From assembly GCF_029407905.1 (NCBI RefSeq), contig NC_073646.1:11798001-11862000 (forward strand): a stretch of DNA of 64,000 nucleotides. The letters run 5' to 3'. The first letter of the stretch is position 1; each line of letters starts with the position of its first letter. The notes beneath the pieces are model-generated. The model was not told where the DNA came from. It was given only the letters and a program-made list of their open reading frames with translations, and ran no database searches. The position numbers were made by a program, and so were the translations under genes. Below, one piece after another: positions 24,808 through 35,999 of the stretch. The DNA comes from Bubalus kerabau (taxonomy: Eukaryota > Chordata > Mammalia > Artiodactyla > Bovidae).

Positions 24808-24979
24808 ACTACTTTAAAAGTAGACCTGGAGATGCATCTGTCTTGTTGGGGGTGGGGTGGGGGAGCCCAGGGTTACGGAAGCTCGACCGTGGCAGCTTTA
24901 CCATCCCCGTGCCATCAGCTGTTGTGAGTGACATGAATGTAATTGTTATGTATATGTAACGGGAAGTTGGCAGCGTGAT

Positions 24980-25126
24980 CTCATATTTATGTATTTTTTG
25001 GCTGTGCTGGGTCCTCACTGTGGCGTGTAGGCTGAGTAGTGTGGCACACGGGCTTAGTTGCTCCACAACTGCATCCCCTGCCTTGGAAGGCAGTTTCTTA
25101 ACCACTGGACCACCGGGAAGTCCCCC
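24980..25126 (-). mobile_element. CHR-type SINE, internally deleted
   Basis: ttggctgtgctgggtcctca, gcttagttgctccacaactg, cttaaccactggaccaccgg and gaagtcccc. Shorter than other copies because the B-box region is missing. Confidence 0.82.
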
Positions 25127-25708
25127 TGTGTTTAATTTCAATTTGAACTTCTCTCCTGCATTCACGTTTGAAAGTGACACATCCCGAGCATCAGAAACAA
25201 GTCCCAGGTGCCTGATACGGCATTTTCTCAGCTGGCCCCCGTCTTACCTGGCCATGCCAGGGTTCCGTCATGTGATTGTGTTCTATGTTCTCAATAAAGA
25301 CTGTAGTCTGTGGAGACCCGGGTTCTGAATCATTGAAGACAGACAGACTTCCATCCTCTATTATTTTTTATTGTGTCAGGAGCCAGCTCAGCCTCGAGTT
25401 GCTGCTCCATGGCTTGCAAATTGGGTGTTGGGTCTGAACCGCTTCACTTCCACAGGCGTGCATTTCTTCGTTTATGAAATGGATGGGATGGTCTTATCCC
25501 CCGAGAGGGCCCACTGAGGAAAGGGTGTGAAGGTCCATAAGGCAGCAGCGAGTGATTGGAGTGTGTTTTACAGTAAATGTTTTGAGTATATGATAATTTG
25601 GGGATAAATTTTCTTTAGCCCATGAATGAAATAGAAAAAGCTAACTTCTTAACCACGCTATTCTGTAATCTGGTTTCCCCAGGTAAACAGTGGGGTGGCT
25701 GAGAGTTT

Positions 25709-25917
25709 GGGCTTCCCTGGTGGCTCAGGGGTAAGGAATCCGCCTGCAAGTGCAGGAGACGTGGGTTTGATCCCTGATTCAGGAAGATCCCCTGGAGAAG
25801 AAAATGGCAAACCCACCCCAGTATTCTTACCTGGGAAATCCCATGGACAGAGGAGCCTGGTGGGCTACAGTCCCTGGGGTCACAAAGGAGTGAACACAAC
25901 TTGAGTGACTAAACAGA
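25709..25917 (+). mobile_element. Bov-tA SINE
   Basis: Intact head gggcttccctggtggctcag, B-box gggtttgatccc, BovA body and end ttgagtgactaaacag. Confidence 0.94.
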
Positions 25918-26289
25918 CAGCTGAAGGTTTAAGTGCCTGAAAGTCTGCAGTTCACAGGTAGAAGGAACTTGGGTAAAGCGGGCAAACGCTTCAGGAGAAA
26001 ACGGCACGAAAGCGGACACAGCAGCGGGACGTTTTTTGAAAGACTCGACTGCTGACATTGCAGACGGGCTCCTGCCAGCTGTCAGAAGTTTCTCCTTGCT
26101 TCTGGCCGCAGGAGGAGAGGCTGTCCGTGTTGTCAGGGTCCCCGTGGTCAGCTGGGGTGCTGTCATCCATGGGTCACAGGCAGGGTGTGCAGGGTCAGGG
26201 CTGGGGCGGGGCCCACACGGCTGCACCAGGGCAGCCCTGTTCCAGGTCCCCGTGTGTCCAGGTGGCAGGTTTCATAATGCAGGTAGTTT

Positions 26290-26510
26290 AGCCTAGTGGT
26301 TGGTGGTACTGATTCTGGCATTGGATCCTAGGGGTCCATTCATGGCTTTGCTGCTTATTAGCTGTGTGACCTTGAGCAAGTTACTTAACTATCTCTGTTT
26401 CCTTGGCTATAAAATGAAGAGAACTCTACCTCATGGAGTAGTTAGATGATAAAATGAGAGACCATATATCAGCTCCATGAATGGGCTTCATAAATGCTCA
26501 AACACATTAC
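26290..26510 (+). mobile_element. MIR SINE, well preserved
   Basis: Near full-length MIR: gattctggcattggatccta, gctgtgtgaccttgagcaag, ttacttaactatctctgttt, aaaatgaagagaactctacc and ataaatgctcaa. Confidence 0.93.
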
Positions 26511-26569
26511 TTATTATTATCATTTTTCTCTAAGATAGTAATTGTATTATTACTAAGAAACCTTGCCTA

Positions 26570-26935
26570 ATCAAAAGTTGTATTTTAACAGCAGTGGTGC
26601 AGAAAGAATTAAGAGTTAGGCTATTTCAGACACAGGACAATGAAATTATTTTTGCTGTATTGCTGAGAAGCGTGCTCGGGTGTGTGTGTGTCTTCCTGGC
26701 CCTGAGTCCAGAGTTGTGAAATGGGAACATCCCTGAGCAAATGAAGCATCTTATTACACATTCATTTTGCTCAAAATTAATGGCTTTCCTTTCACGCCAT
26801 CACGGCTCAACAAAGAGCGAGGTCATATAAGCAGCCCAGTGCCCTTGTGGCGCTAAGCGTCTGCGCCTTCCCAGCCGGAGTCCTTGTGATCAGTAGCGGT
26901 TCAGGATCAGTCAGTCTCCCTCCCTGGATGATGGA
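26570..26935. other. Repeat-free block, candidate conserved element
   Basis: Between a MIR and an L1 3' end. The AT-rich text cttattacacattcatt, ttgctcaaaattaatggctt and gaggtcatataagcag contains ATTA cores and a nuclear-receptor-like AGGTCA half site. Confidence 0.35.
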
Positions 26936-26989
26936 TTGCCTTACTTCCTGTGGAAGTAAGAAATCTCGAGCTCAACAAGGTCTTAGTGT

Positions 26990-27073
26990 TTAAGCACAGG
27001 GAACTATATCCCATATCCTGTGATAAACAGGATGGGAAATGGAAAAGAACATGAAGAGGAATGTGTGTGTGTG

Positions 27074-27104
<31 letters not shown>

Positions 27105-27188
27105 ATATAACTGAATCACTTTGCTGTATAGCAGAAACTAATACAACATTGTAAATCCACTGTATATACTTCAGTTAAAAAAAAAAAG
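26990..27188 (+). mobile_element. L1-type 3' end
   Basis: Sense copy of the artiodactyl L1 3' motif: cagggaactatatcccatat, aactgaatcactttgctgta, tagcagaaactaatacaaca and actgtatatacttcagtt, then a poly(A) run. A TG/TA microsatellite has grown inside it. Confidence 0.8.
27061..27110. repeat. Compound (TG)n(TA)n(TG)n microsatellite
   Basis: Alternating TG and TA blocks within an L1 3' end. Probably length-polymorphic and able to adopt unusual (Z or cruciform) structure. Confidence 0.95.
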
Positions 27189-27303
27189 CTCTCCCTGTGA
27201 CATAGGTGTGAGCAGAAAGAAAACTCACATTAACTGAGCGGAAGTACCTTTGAGGGATGCAAGTGGCCAGGGTTGTCGGTTGTTGGGGCATTTCTGCTGC
27301 TGC

Positions 27304-27549
27304 CCTATTTATTTGTTTGTTTGGTGCATCAGGTCTTAGTTGTGGCCCGAGGGAGCTTTGTTGTGTCACGTGGGCCCTTTCGCCGTGGTGCACGGACTCT
27401 GTAGTTGTGGAGCGCTGGCTCATAGTCGTGACACACAGGCTTAGTTGCTCCACAGAGTGTGGGAATCTTAGTTCCCCAACCAGGGATCGAACTGGCGTCC
27501 CCTGCGTTGTAGGGTGGTTTCTTAACCACTGGAACACCAGGGAGGTCCC
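27304..27549 (-). mobile_element. CHR-type SINE, long copy
   Basis: tatttgtttgtttggtgcatca, gcttagttgctccacagagt, B-box complement gggatcgaactgg, and end cttaaccactggaacaccag. Confidence 0.88.
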
Positions 27550-27561
27550 GGGCTCTGCTTT

Positions 27562-27930
27562 GTTTGTTTTAGATACCCCCGGCTGTGTAACAAATGATCT
27601 TCAAACTCAACAGCTTAAAACAGGGAATGTTGAGGAGTTGGGAATGTGGGAATGGCTCAGGGTTTCTCATAACGTTGTGGTCAAACGTTAACCAGAGCTG
27701 TGGTCATCTGAAGGCGTGACTGGGGTGGAGGGTGCGCTTTGGAGCTCACGTGCATGGCTGTGGCAGGAGGCTTTGGTTCCCTGCCATGTGGACTGCTCTG
27801 TAGGGTGCTCACAACTGGCAGCTGGCTTCCCGGGGCGAGTAACCCAAGAGCAGGGAACACACCCAGCGCGGAAGCCACCGTGACTTTTGTGACCGAATGC
27901 CGGAAAGGACAGACGATCACATCTGCCGTA
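27562..27930. mobile_element. Ancient interspersed repeat, class not assigned
   Basis: tgtaacaaatgatcttcaaa and ctcaacagcttaaaacagg resemble a common ancient mammalian LTR-like repeat (the 'acaaattaccacaaacttagtggcttaaaac' type). Later parts are too diverged for me to name. Confidence 0.45.
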
Positions 27931-28447
27931 TTCTGTTGTCACACAGCTCAAGCCTGGTTCAGCATGGAAGGGGTCTACACGTGGATGGCAACACCAAGAA
28001 GCAGGGGTCTTGGGGGCCACCCTGGAGGCTGTCTGTCACACCTACCCTGGGACAGCACTACCCCAGTCTTCCTTGGCCGGGTCTTCTCCTCTCCATTCTG
28101 TCCCAGTGCTTTGGCAGGAATAACCCCGCCACTGCCCCGCCGGGGCTCCAGAGCATGGCAGATGTCACCGGCCTGGACAGCCAGCTTGTTCCATCCCATG
28201 GCCACCGTGACTGGGCTGTGAGCAGCCCCTTGAGAGCAAACCCACGTGCTGGCAGAGTCGTGGGAGTGAGAACTCAAGTCCCGAAGCCAGAAGGGCAGAG
28301 TCATACATGAGACTGAGAAAGGGAGACTTCCTTTCTCATTCTTTCATGATGTCCCATCCTTCAGTTCTGTTGTTTTCTTTCTTACGGCATTAGCATTTTA
28401 TTAATATATATTTAGGTCACTGTAATCTTTTTCTTCAAACTTTGCAC

Positions 28448-28630
28448 TTTTTATTTTGTATTGGGGATATAGCCAATTAACCATGTTGTGGTAGTTTCAG
28501 GTAAACAGCGAAGGGACACAGCCATACATATACATGTATCCATTCTCCCCCAACCTCCCCCCGCCCCTACCCATCCAGGCTGCCACAGGGCGCTGAGTAG
28601 ACGTCCCTGTGCTTACACGGGTGGTCCTTG
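28448..28630 (-). mobile_element. L1-type 3' fragment
   Basis: tttttattttgtattgggga, accatgttgtggtagtttca and catacatatacatgtatcca, followed by C-rich text. Same family as 20693-20830. Confidence 0.75.
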
Positions 28631-28925
28631 GTGATTGTCCATTTTGATGTTCAGTTCTGTGTCATTAAAGAAACATGTTCCGGCACTGTTTCAAACCCAT
28701 TATGTAAAGCAAAACTGCAGTCAGAGTGAGTGGAGACCAGAGTACAGCTTTTGTGTGTCTTTCAGAAGATTAGCGTTTGCATTGCTGCCTGATTCTAAAA
28801 GCCTGTGGCTGCAGCCTGAGAGTTGGGAAGGAGCTAACGGTGGGGCTCCCCCATTGAAGAGTTGCTGTAGCATCATTTCCTGAAAAGCTACCCCTTTTAT
28901 TTTTCCCACGCTAGAGAATCAGCCG

Positions 28926-29352
28926 TCAGTTCAGTTCAGTCACTCAGTCGTGTCCGACTCTTTGCGACCCCATGAATTGCAGCACGCCAGGCCTCCCTGT
29001 CCATCACCAACTCCCAGAGTTTACCCAAAGTCCTGTCCATTGAGTCGGTGATGCCATCCTACCATCTTATCCTCTGCCGTCCCCTTCTCCTCCCACCTTC
29101 AATCTTTCCGAGCATCAGGGTCTTTTCCAATGAGTCAGTTCTTCACATCAGGTGACCAAAGTATAGCAGTTTCAGCTTCATCATCAGTCCTTCCAATGAA
29201 CACTCAAGACTGATGTCCTTTAGGACAGACTGGTTGGATCTCCTTGCAGTCCGAGGGACTCTCAAGAGCCTTCTCCAACACCACAGTTGAAAAGCATCAA
29301 TTCTTTGGCGCTCAGCTTTCTTTATAGTCCAACTCTCACATCCATACATGGC
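28926..29352 (-). mobile_element. BovB LINE fragment
   Basis: Antisense C-terminus of the BovB ORF2. On the minus strand a 68-codon frame (29143-29349) begins MYGCESWTIKKAERQRIDAF and is the best-preserved BovB protein remnant in the window. The 3' UTR side starts at tcagttcagttcagtcactc. Confidence 0.95.
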
Positions 29353-30892
29353 TTGGTTTAAAAAATTTTTTTCCCTCTTGGTTGGTTGTAGGGATTAAAC
29401 TCTCCCAAGCACCAAGGCATCAGCTGTGATCTGTCTAATCTGGTCAAGATAATTCCATCTCCTTTCCGAAATGATTGGTTCAGGTAACCATGGGTTGACC
29501 CAACTTGGATTTAGTTCAGGAGATGAGCATGAGTTCTAATTCTGGCCATGGAGATGTGGTTGAGTTTGCTAGGGCTTTGGAGGAAGATGGTCCTTTGCTT
29601 GTTGGATGGCTGGAGTGGCTCCCTTTGGAACACGTGCTGTGAGGTACAGAGGCTGGAATTGCTGTAGCCGTTTTACCACCATGAGGGAGACAGCCTCAGG
29701 GTAAAGTTTGCACGACAACTTGGCAGGGAGAGGAGGGGTGAGAACTTTTAGTGTGAAGTGATGGAAACCCACCAGAAACTGGCTTGTGAAGAGGTGCCCT
29801 TGATTGGCTTGTGTAGCTGACAAATTTGGAGAAGAGCTAGCGCTCTGCCCAGCTGGACCCAGGGACCCTGGGGGGTGTCATGCGGGATCCATATCCTTCT
29901 GTATCTCCCCTTCTTTTCCTTGGTTGTAGCTTCATTCTCAGTCCTGATCTCGCTTGGTGACAAGAGGGGCCCCACACATCGCTAGGCATAAATCCTGTTG
30001 GCTGAGTACCCAGAGGAAGGAGAGCGTGTCTTCCTGAAAGCTCATGAGAGAGTTCTGGGATTCACTCATTTTCCTGGTGGGATGTGTAATCCTCGCTGTC
30101 CTGGCCTGTGTCATGTGCCCCCGGGAGCCAGGAGGTGGCTTGCTTTTCCTCACCTGGCCACACGGAGCAAGGGCAAACGACAGGGGCGTTTCTTCAAAAG
30201 GACAGTTGGGGAGCTCGTTCTGTCAGATTGGGGATGAGCGGTGGTCAGGCAGAGACTGTGGGTGTCCCCTGCCATGGGCTGAGTTCCTTGTCACATTTGG
30301 AGATTGTCGGTTTCCCAGTGTAGAGATTCTGTGCCCTGGAGCCAGCCCTCCCATGAGTGATGGTGAAATCTGGGCTTCCGGTCATCCTGGTGTCCCGGCA
30401 TGTCTTTCCTTGGTGGGATGGTTACATCAGATGCAATTTGACCTTGTTAACAAGCGCCTGGTCCAGCCACTTTGGCCTCCTTAGATGTATAGTTCTCGGT
30501 ACCAGCCTCAGTATCCCTTTAAAATAAAAACCAACCCTAACTATCCTGAAATGAAATTCATAGCTAACACACCCTGCCTGCACAAATAATTTAAAAAATC
30601 AGTATCATACCCTAACTGTAATCTGAAGGAGAAGTAATAGGGAAGTAATTTATAATACAAAGTAGATTGCAATATACATGGGCTGGGCATGACCTTGCCT
30701 GAAAAACATGAAGTGGTAAAGTGCTCTTACCTAGTTATAATGCACATGTTTGGATTTAAAGGCGGTCAGGTCAGAAGTCACTCTTTAGAAGAAATACAGA
30801 AAATGGAAGAACAGAGCGTGGGTGGGCCCTAGGGTAAAAACTGGTATATCCAGTGTAGAGTTAATTTGAGGATAGGCTCAGATTACAAACAA

Positions 30893-31100
30893 GCTTTTTT
30901 TTTTTTTAAATATATTTTTTTATTTGACTGCACTGGGTCTTAGTTCTAAGCAGCACTTAGGATCTTTGATCTTCACTGTGGCCTGTGGAAGCTTTTTCAG
31001 CTGTGGCCTGTGGGATCTAGTTCCCTGACCAGGGATTGAACCCAGGCCCCCTGCAGTGGGAGCAGGGAGTCTCAGCAACTGGACCACCAGGGAAGTCCTT
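30893..31100 (-). mobile_element. CHR-type SINE
   Basis: Poly(T) tail at 30895-30907, tttgactgcactgggtctta, B-box complement gattgaaccca, end ccaccagggaagtcc. Confidence 0.92.
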
Positions 31101-31289
31101 ACAAATAAGCTTTTCACTCACATAAAGGGCCATCAGCACGATGGAAAGCAGGGCAGGATACAGTTTGCTCTTGGTCTTTCAGGACAGTTTGTAGCCTTGG
31201 CCCCGCTCTCTTAATGCTGGTAACACCATCATCTTGGTGACCAAAAGCATCTCCACACTTTGGCCTTGCTTAGCCTCTGCCATGCATTA

Positions 31290-31350
31290 CAGGGCATTGG
31301 GGAGCTTTAAAACAGTGTCCACACCCAGTTGAGAACCACTGCTTTCGCCC
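31290..31350. mobile_element. Possible hAT-type MER fossil end
   Basis: ttggggagctttaaaac and gttgagaaccactgctt resemble the ends of MER5-like nonautonomous hAT elements. Short and diverged. Confidence 0.4.
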
Positions 31351-32044
31351 TTTCTGTGTTCTTGTCTTCAAGTTTGTAAACGTACCTTTAGAATTTTGTT
31401 CCCACAGCCTTGTGGTCCATGGTCACGTGGCCTCTCTTTTGGTGTCCTTGGCCGGGGACAGAACCCTGATCACATGGATGCTCCATTGAGCCCCTGGTGT
31501 CCCCCTCCCTTCGCCACTCCCATCCTTCACTTCTCCTTGAGCAGGAAGCTGGCGTCCCCAGGTCGCAGCTCTCTTGCCGCTGGGTCTCATTAGCCGAGGG
31601 AGCTGTGCTCTTCGTCATTCCTCAGCACGTCCCTGTCAGCAGCTGACAGGTCCTTAGTGATGAACCCCAGAGCAGCCGAGGAGAGCTGAGTGCACGGGGT
31701 GGGACAGGGTGAGGATGGGACACGCGTGTCCTGGCAGGAGACAAAGCCATGACTCAGGAGGAGGAGCCGGCTTCCTGAATTTTAATGCTGCTGGGATCCA
31801 GTGAAGGATGGTTGGTCAGTTAATACCCATTCACTGATGAGTTGATTCACTCATCAGACACCTATTCTGAGTGAGCTGGGTCCATCAGAGAAAAACAGGA
31901 TACAGCTGACTAACCTCTAGGGGCTGAAAAGGGAGGAACATATGAACAGACTTTAACCTTTCGCTGATAATTCCTTATGCTCTGGTTAAGGTGGCTGGTC
32001 TTAGAAGGAAGTGCAGGGCAAGCCTGGACTTGAGTCCAGCCTCT

Positions 32045-32480
32045 TTCTTTCAGTTTGGCTGTGCTGGGTCTTTGTTGTGCTGTGCAGGCTTTCTCTGGTT
32101 GCGCTGCGTGGGGGCTTCCCTTGTGAAGCATGGGCTCTAGAGCACGTGGGGTCAGTAGTTGTGTGTGGGCTTCCCTGGTGGCTCAGATGGTAAAGAATCT
32201 GCCTTTAATGCAGGAGACCCAGGTTCAATCCCTGGGTTGGAAAGATCCCCTAGATGAGGGTAGGGCTACCTACTCCAGTATTCTTTCCTGGAGAATCCCA
32301 TGGACAGAGAAGCCTGGCGGGCTGCAGTCCATGGGGTCACAAAGGGTTGGATGTGACTGAGCGACTAACACTTACTTGTCCTCTGGCATGTGGGGTCTTA
32401 GTTCCCTGACCAGGGATCGAACCTGTGTCCCCTGCACTGGCAAGCGGATTCTTAGCCACTGGACCACCAGGCAAGTCCCT
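32045..32480 (-). mobile_element. CHR-type SINE split by a Bov-tA
   Basis: The left part, 32045-32166, begins agtttggctgtgctgggtct. The right part, 32372-32480, resumes at ctggcatgtggggtcttagt and finishes with gaccaccaggcaagtccc. A Bov-tA in the opposite orientation lies between them, so the CHR copy is the older insertion. Confidence 0.88.
32167..32371 (+). mobile_element. Bov-tA SINE nested in a CHR SINE
   Basis: Head gggcttccctggtggctcag, B-box aggttcaatccc, BovA body, end ctgagcgactaacactta. Well preserved. Confidence 0.94.
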
Positions 32481-32904
32481 TGAGTCCAACTTCTGTAGGA
32501 CTGGACTAGAGTGAGGTTAGTGAGGCCCCTCGGTGCAGAAAAAGGGAGGCGCTTGCTCCCTCTGAGGGCCCTGCGAGTGCTGCTTGCGCTTCTAGATGTG
32601 ATCTCCACTGGTCATTCCACCCCTGGTGCTTCTCACCTAGAGACCCGAGACAGCGGTAGACTCTCCTTGCAGACAGCATGGAAGAGGTACTGCGGGGCCA
32701 GTGTGGAGCACAGTGCGTGCCCTGCCCAAGTCCTCAGGAAAGGCCAGCCGTGTCTGCGCTACCAGTTCCGTGTAAGTCAATTTTTCCTCCATACAAGGCT
32801 GCACAGAGTCATTTTCTGGAGTTTATCTCACCTGCTGTTGCTCAGATGTAAGTAACTATCTAATTAAGAATTCTCCGGGCTGAGGAACTACATGCTTTGT
32901 TTAG

Positions 32905-33010
32905 TTCTGGCTGTAGATACATGGCAGTCACCAGGGGAGCTTTTAAAACTGTGACGACCGGACTACCCTCCAGACCAATTCCATCAGGATCTCTGGAGGC
33001 AAGACCCAGA
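32905..33010. mobile_element. MER5A-like hAT fossil, piece 1
   Basis: tcaccaggggagcttttaaa, ccaattccatcaggatctct and acccagaatcctcag follow the internal order of MER5A-type nonautonomous hAT elements. Confidence 0.6.
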
Positions 33011-33039
33011 ATCCTCAGCTGCAGCCAGAGTTGACAGCA

Positions 33040-33230
33040 CATGGCTCAGAGCAGCGCGTTTCAAACAGTAACTTGCCCACCATGCCCCTGGGGGTGATGG
33101 TGGCCCCTCAGACTCTGACTCCATGGGCCGGGGAGGGGGTGGGTGGGGGGCCTGAGAGCGAGCATTTGTAGCAAGCTCCCGGGAGGTGCTGATGCTGCGG
33201 GCGTCCACACCGCACTGTGAGTGGCCCGGG
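33040..33230. mobile_element. MER5A-like hAT fossil, piece 2
   Basis: gttactgcc-side end is diverged, but cctcagactctgactccatg, ggcctgagagcgagcatttg, agctcccgggaggtgctgat and gatgctgcgggcgtcc match the family order. It contains the G-rich run at 33130-33150. Confidence 0.7.
33130..33150 (+). other. G-quadruplex motif on the + strand
   Basis: G4-A-G5-T-G3-T-G6: four G runs separated by single bases. It lies on the SNX29 sense strand, so the pre-mRNA carries it too. It sits in a MER5A-like fossil. Confidence 0.8.
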
Positions 33231-33814
33231 CTCACTCCGATGCTGGTGATGCGCTGAAAGAGGAAGGTCAGTGGTTCAAAACACCTGGGCTGTTAGAAAG
33301 ACGTGAAGGCACTTGTGACCGTTCTTCAAATCTCAGAACCAAGTCAGGCTGTTGGCCTGTTTGAAGCGTACAGAGAATGCTATACGATCACTACAAAATT
33401 AGCACCATTCGCATTTGTCATCTCTGCTTTCAATTTTATTTTTAAGTGAACTATAAACAACATGCCATCTTGTTGTCTGTGGGTTCTGAAAGATCTGCGT
33501 GTGGGCTTTTAACTTGAGCCTATCCTTCTACAGCTTGCCTGGCTTGACCCCGCATCAAGTGGAAGGCTTTTAGGTTAAGATGCCCACAAGGGGGATCCTG
33601 GGCTGGAATTCAGTCATGACTGGCCAATGTGAGATTTCTTAAGAAAGCTCTTGTTTCTCTGCTTGCAAAAATTACTTTTAAGTTGTGAAAGCAGCATAAC
33701 AACTTGAAATGGAGAAGAGAGTCCTCAATCTCATGACCCTAGCATGACAGTTATTCCTATTCTTTGTCCACCTAAGTACAGTTTTTACATAGTTATACAA
33801 CCGTTAGTGTGTAC

Positions 33815-34534
33815 ATGTAATTGTAAAAAGAAGTATAGTTGATTTACAATGTTGTATTAGTTTCTAGTGTGCAGCAAAGTGATCAGTTATACATGTGTGT
33901 GTGTGAATATATCCTTTTTCAGATTCTTTTCCATTATAAGTTTTTACAATATATTGAGTAGAGTTCCCTGTGCTATACAGTAGGATTTTGTTGTTTATTT
34001 TATATATAGTAGTGTTTATCTGTTAATCTCAAGCTCCTAATTTATCCCTCCCCTCCCATTTCCCCTTTGGTAACTATAAATTTGTTTTTTTGTGTCTGAG
34101 TCTATTTTGGCTTTGTAAACAAGTTCATTTGCGTCATGTTTTAGATTCTATGTAAAAGTGATATAACGTGGTATTTGTCTTTCTGGCTGGCTTCACTTAG
34201 TGTGATCATCTCTAGGTCCATCCGTGTTGCTGCAGATGGCATTATTTCATTCTTTTTAAGCGGTTGAGTAGTACTCTCTTGTGTAGATATGTCACGTCTT
34301 CTTTATCCATTTATGTGTCTCTATAAACGTTTGGTTGTGCCTGTTCTTGGCTGTTACAAACAGTGCTTCACTGAACACGGGAGTGCATGTGTCTTTTTTT
34401 GAATTAAGAGTTTTCTCCAGATATATGTCCAGGAGTTGGATTGCTGAATCATATGATAGCTATTTTTGATTTTTAAAGGAACCTCTGTACTGTTTTTCAC
34501 AGGGGCTTTACATTTGCCCCCAGCAGTATGCATG
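33815..34534 (-). mobile_element. L1 3' region, about 700 bp
   Basis: Long antisense L1 3' sequence: agtatagttgatttacaatg, ttccctgtgctatacagtag, gatcatctctaggtccatcc, gttgctgcagatggcattat and catgtgtctttttttgaatt. Interrupted at the right by a Bov-tA. Confidence 0.88.
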
Positions 34535-34755
34535 TGGGCGCGCTGGGTTGCTTCAGTCATGTCTGACTCTCTGTGACCCCATGGACTGTAGCCCACCAGG
34601 CTCCTCTGTCCGTGGGACTCCAGACGAGAATACGGGAGTGGGTTGCCACGCCCTTCTTCAGGGCATCTTCCCCCTCCAGGGACGGAATCTGCGTCTCTTA
34701 CGTCTCCTGCTTTGGCAGAGGGGTTCTTTACCACTAGTGCCACCTGGGATGCCCC
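34535..34755 (-). mobile_element. Bov-tA SINE in L1
   Basis: Antisense copy from gttgcttcagtcatgtctga to ctttaccactagtgccacct, with the tRNA B-box complement altered (gggacggaatc). Confidence 0.92.
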
Positions 34756-34859
34756 ACCAAAAGGACAGGAGGGTTTATATATACATACAATTTATTATTC
34801 TGTTTATAATGTTTTCTTGTGTTTCTATGTAGATTTCAAATGATGTTTAAGTAGAGATT

Positions 34860-35500
34860 TTTACCCTTGGAATAGAAAGAAAGGGCACAAATTACACAGA
34901 AAAGTTTAAAGAAGAAAATCACTTGGACACAATTTCTGTTAATGTGTTTTATTCCAGTTTATGTGTACATTCATTTTACATAAATCAGATCATTTTGAGT
35001 TCATAAGTTGATGGTCTGTCTTGAAAACGACTTAACAGAGTAAGTAAAATGTCCTCCTCCTGTTCACTTACATGGATATTCCTTATGATGGTCGTATAGA
35101 ACTTTGTGCTTAGATATGTCCTTGTTTCTCATACCACTTCCCCCTTCCCATCTTTATAGCAGTAGTCCTTCTGTGAATATTTTCTGAGGGGTGGGTCATC
35201 TCTTCCTTTTGTTTAAAAAAAAAAAAAAAAAGTCTTAAGCTGGATTTCCGGAATTGGAATTCTCATTTTAGAAAGTGTGAGTATCTGTAAAGACTCGTGA
35301 TTCATATTGCCGAAATCCTTTCCAGGAAAGAGGTCTTGCCTAACCACCCCTGCCTGCCCCCGTGCCCACCAGGATATGGAAGGCCTGCTTCTTTGGCCTT
35401 GTCAATGACTGTATAGCACACCACCGTTTACTTTATGTTTTTTTCATGTAGGTTAGCATTGAGGCTGCTTATAGTTTCCTGAGACTGTAGGGAAAGGTTT
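34860..35500 (-). mobile_element. Probable old L1-like fragments
   Basis: acacagaaaagtttaaagaa, tcattttacataaatcagat and ggaattggaattctcatttt resemble antisense old L1 (L1M/HAL1-like) sequence. Diverged, and the borders are uncertain. Confidence 0.45.
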
Positions 35501-35999
35501 GGGAGATATTCCTTTGTCTGTGGCTTGTTCTGCCTCTGTCAGTTTCTTCCCTCAGTCTGTATTTCAGGGGTGAGGTCACAGGGCAAAGGATTCGAAGGTT
35601 TTACTAGCACACAGGTTATGTGGTTCTGGCTCCACACCGAGGCAGGAGGACCCACCCACTAGAGCTTGAGCAGGTCCTGTCATGGTTTCGTCACTGCCTG
35701 ACTCCTGCTTTCCTGTCCGTGAAGGTGAAGGTATCGTTGGCATGATTGATTTCCCAGCTGACATTCCTTTTGGGAGCAGAGATGTGGGAATCCCAAATGC
35801 ATCCATTATCTGAACTCGGAACCGTGGACACTGGAGAGCCACATCCATCCATCCCTTCAGGGCCCTTTCAGAAGTCTGTGACCTGTGTCACTTTCCTTGA
35901 TTTTTTTTTCCCCAAGTGAGAATGGTGGGTAGGAACAGCTGGAGGAACAGGAGCACGGCGGCAGCGTCTCCTAAAGCAATCACGCGCAAGGGAGAACGC

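Noticed and set aside
29143..29349. Minus-strand frame starting MYGCESW as a gene
   Set aside because: It is the C-terminal remnant of the BovB reverse-transcriptase ORF. The same applies to frames at 45926-46255, 49447-49767, 61935-62135 and 62246-62710.
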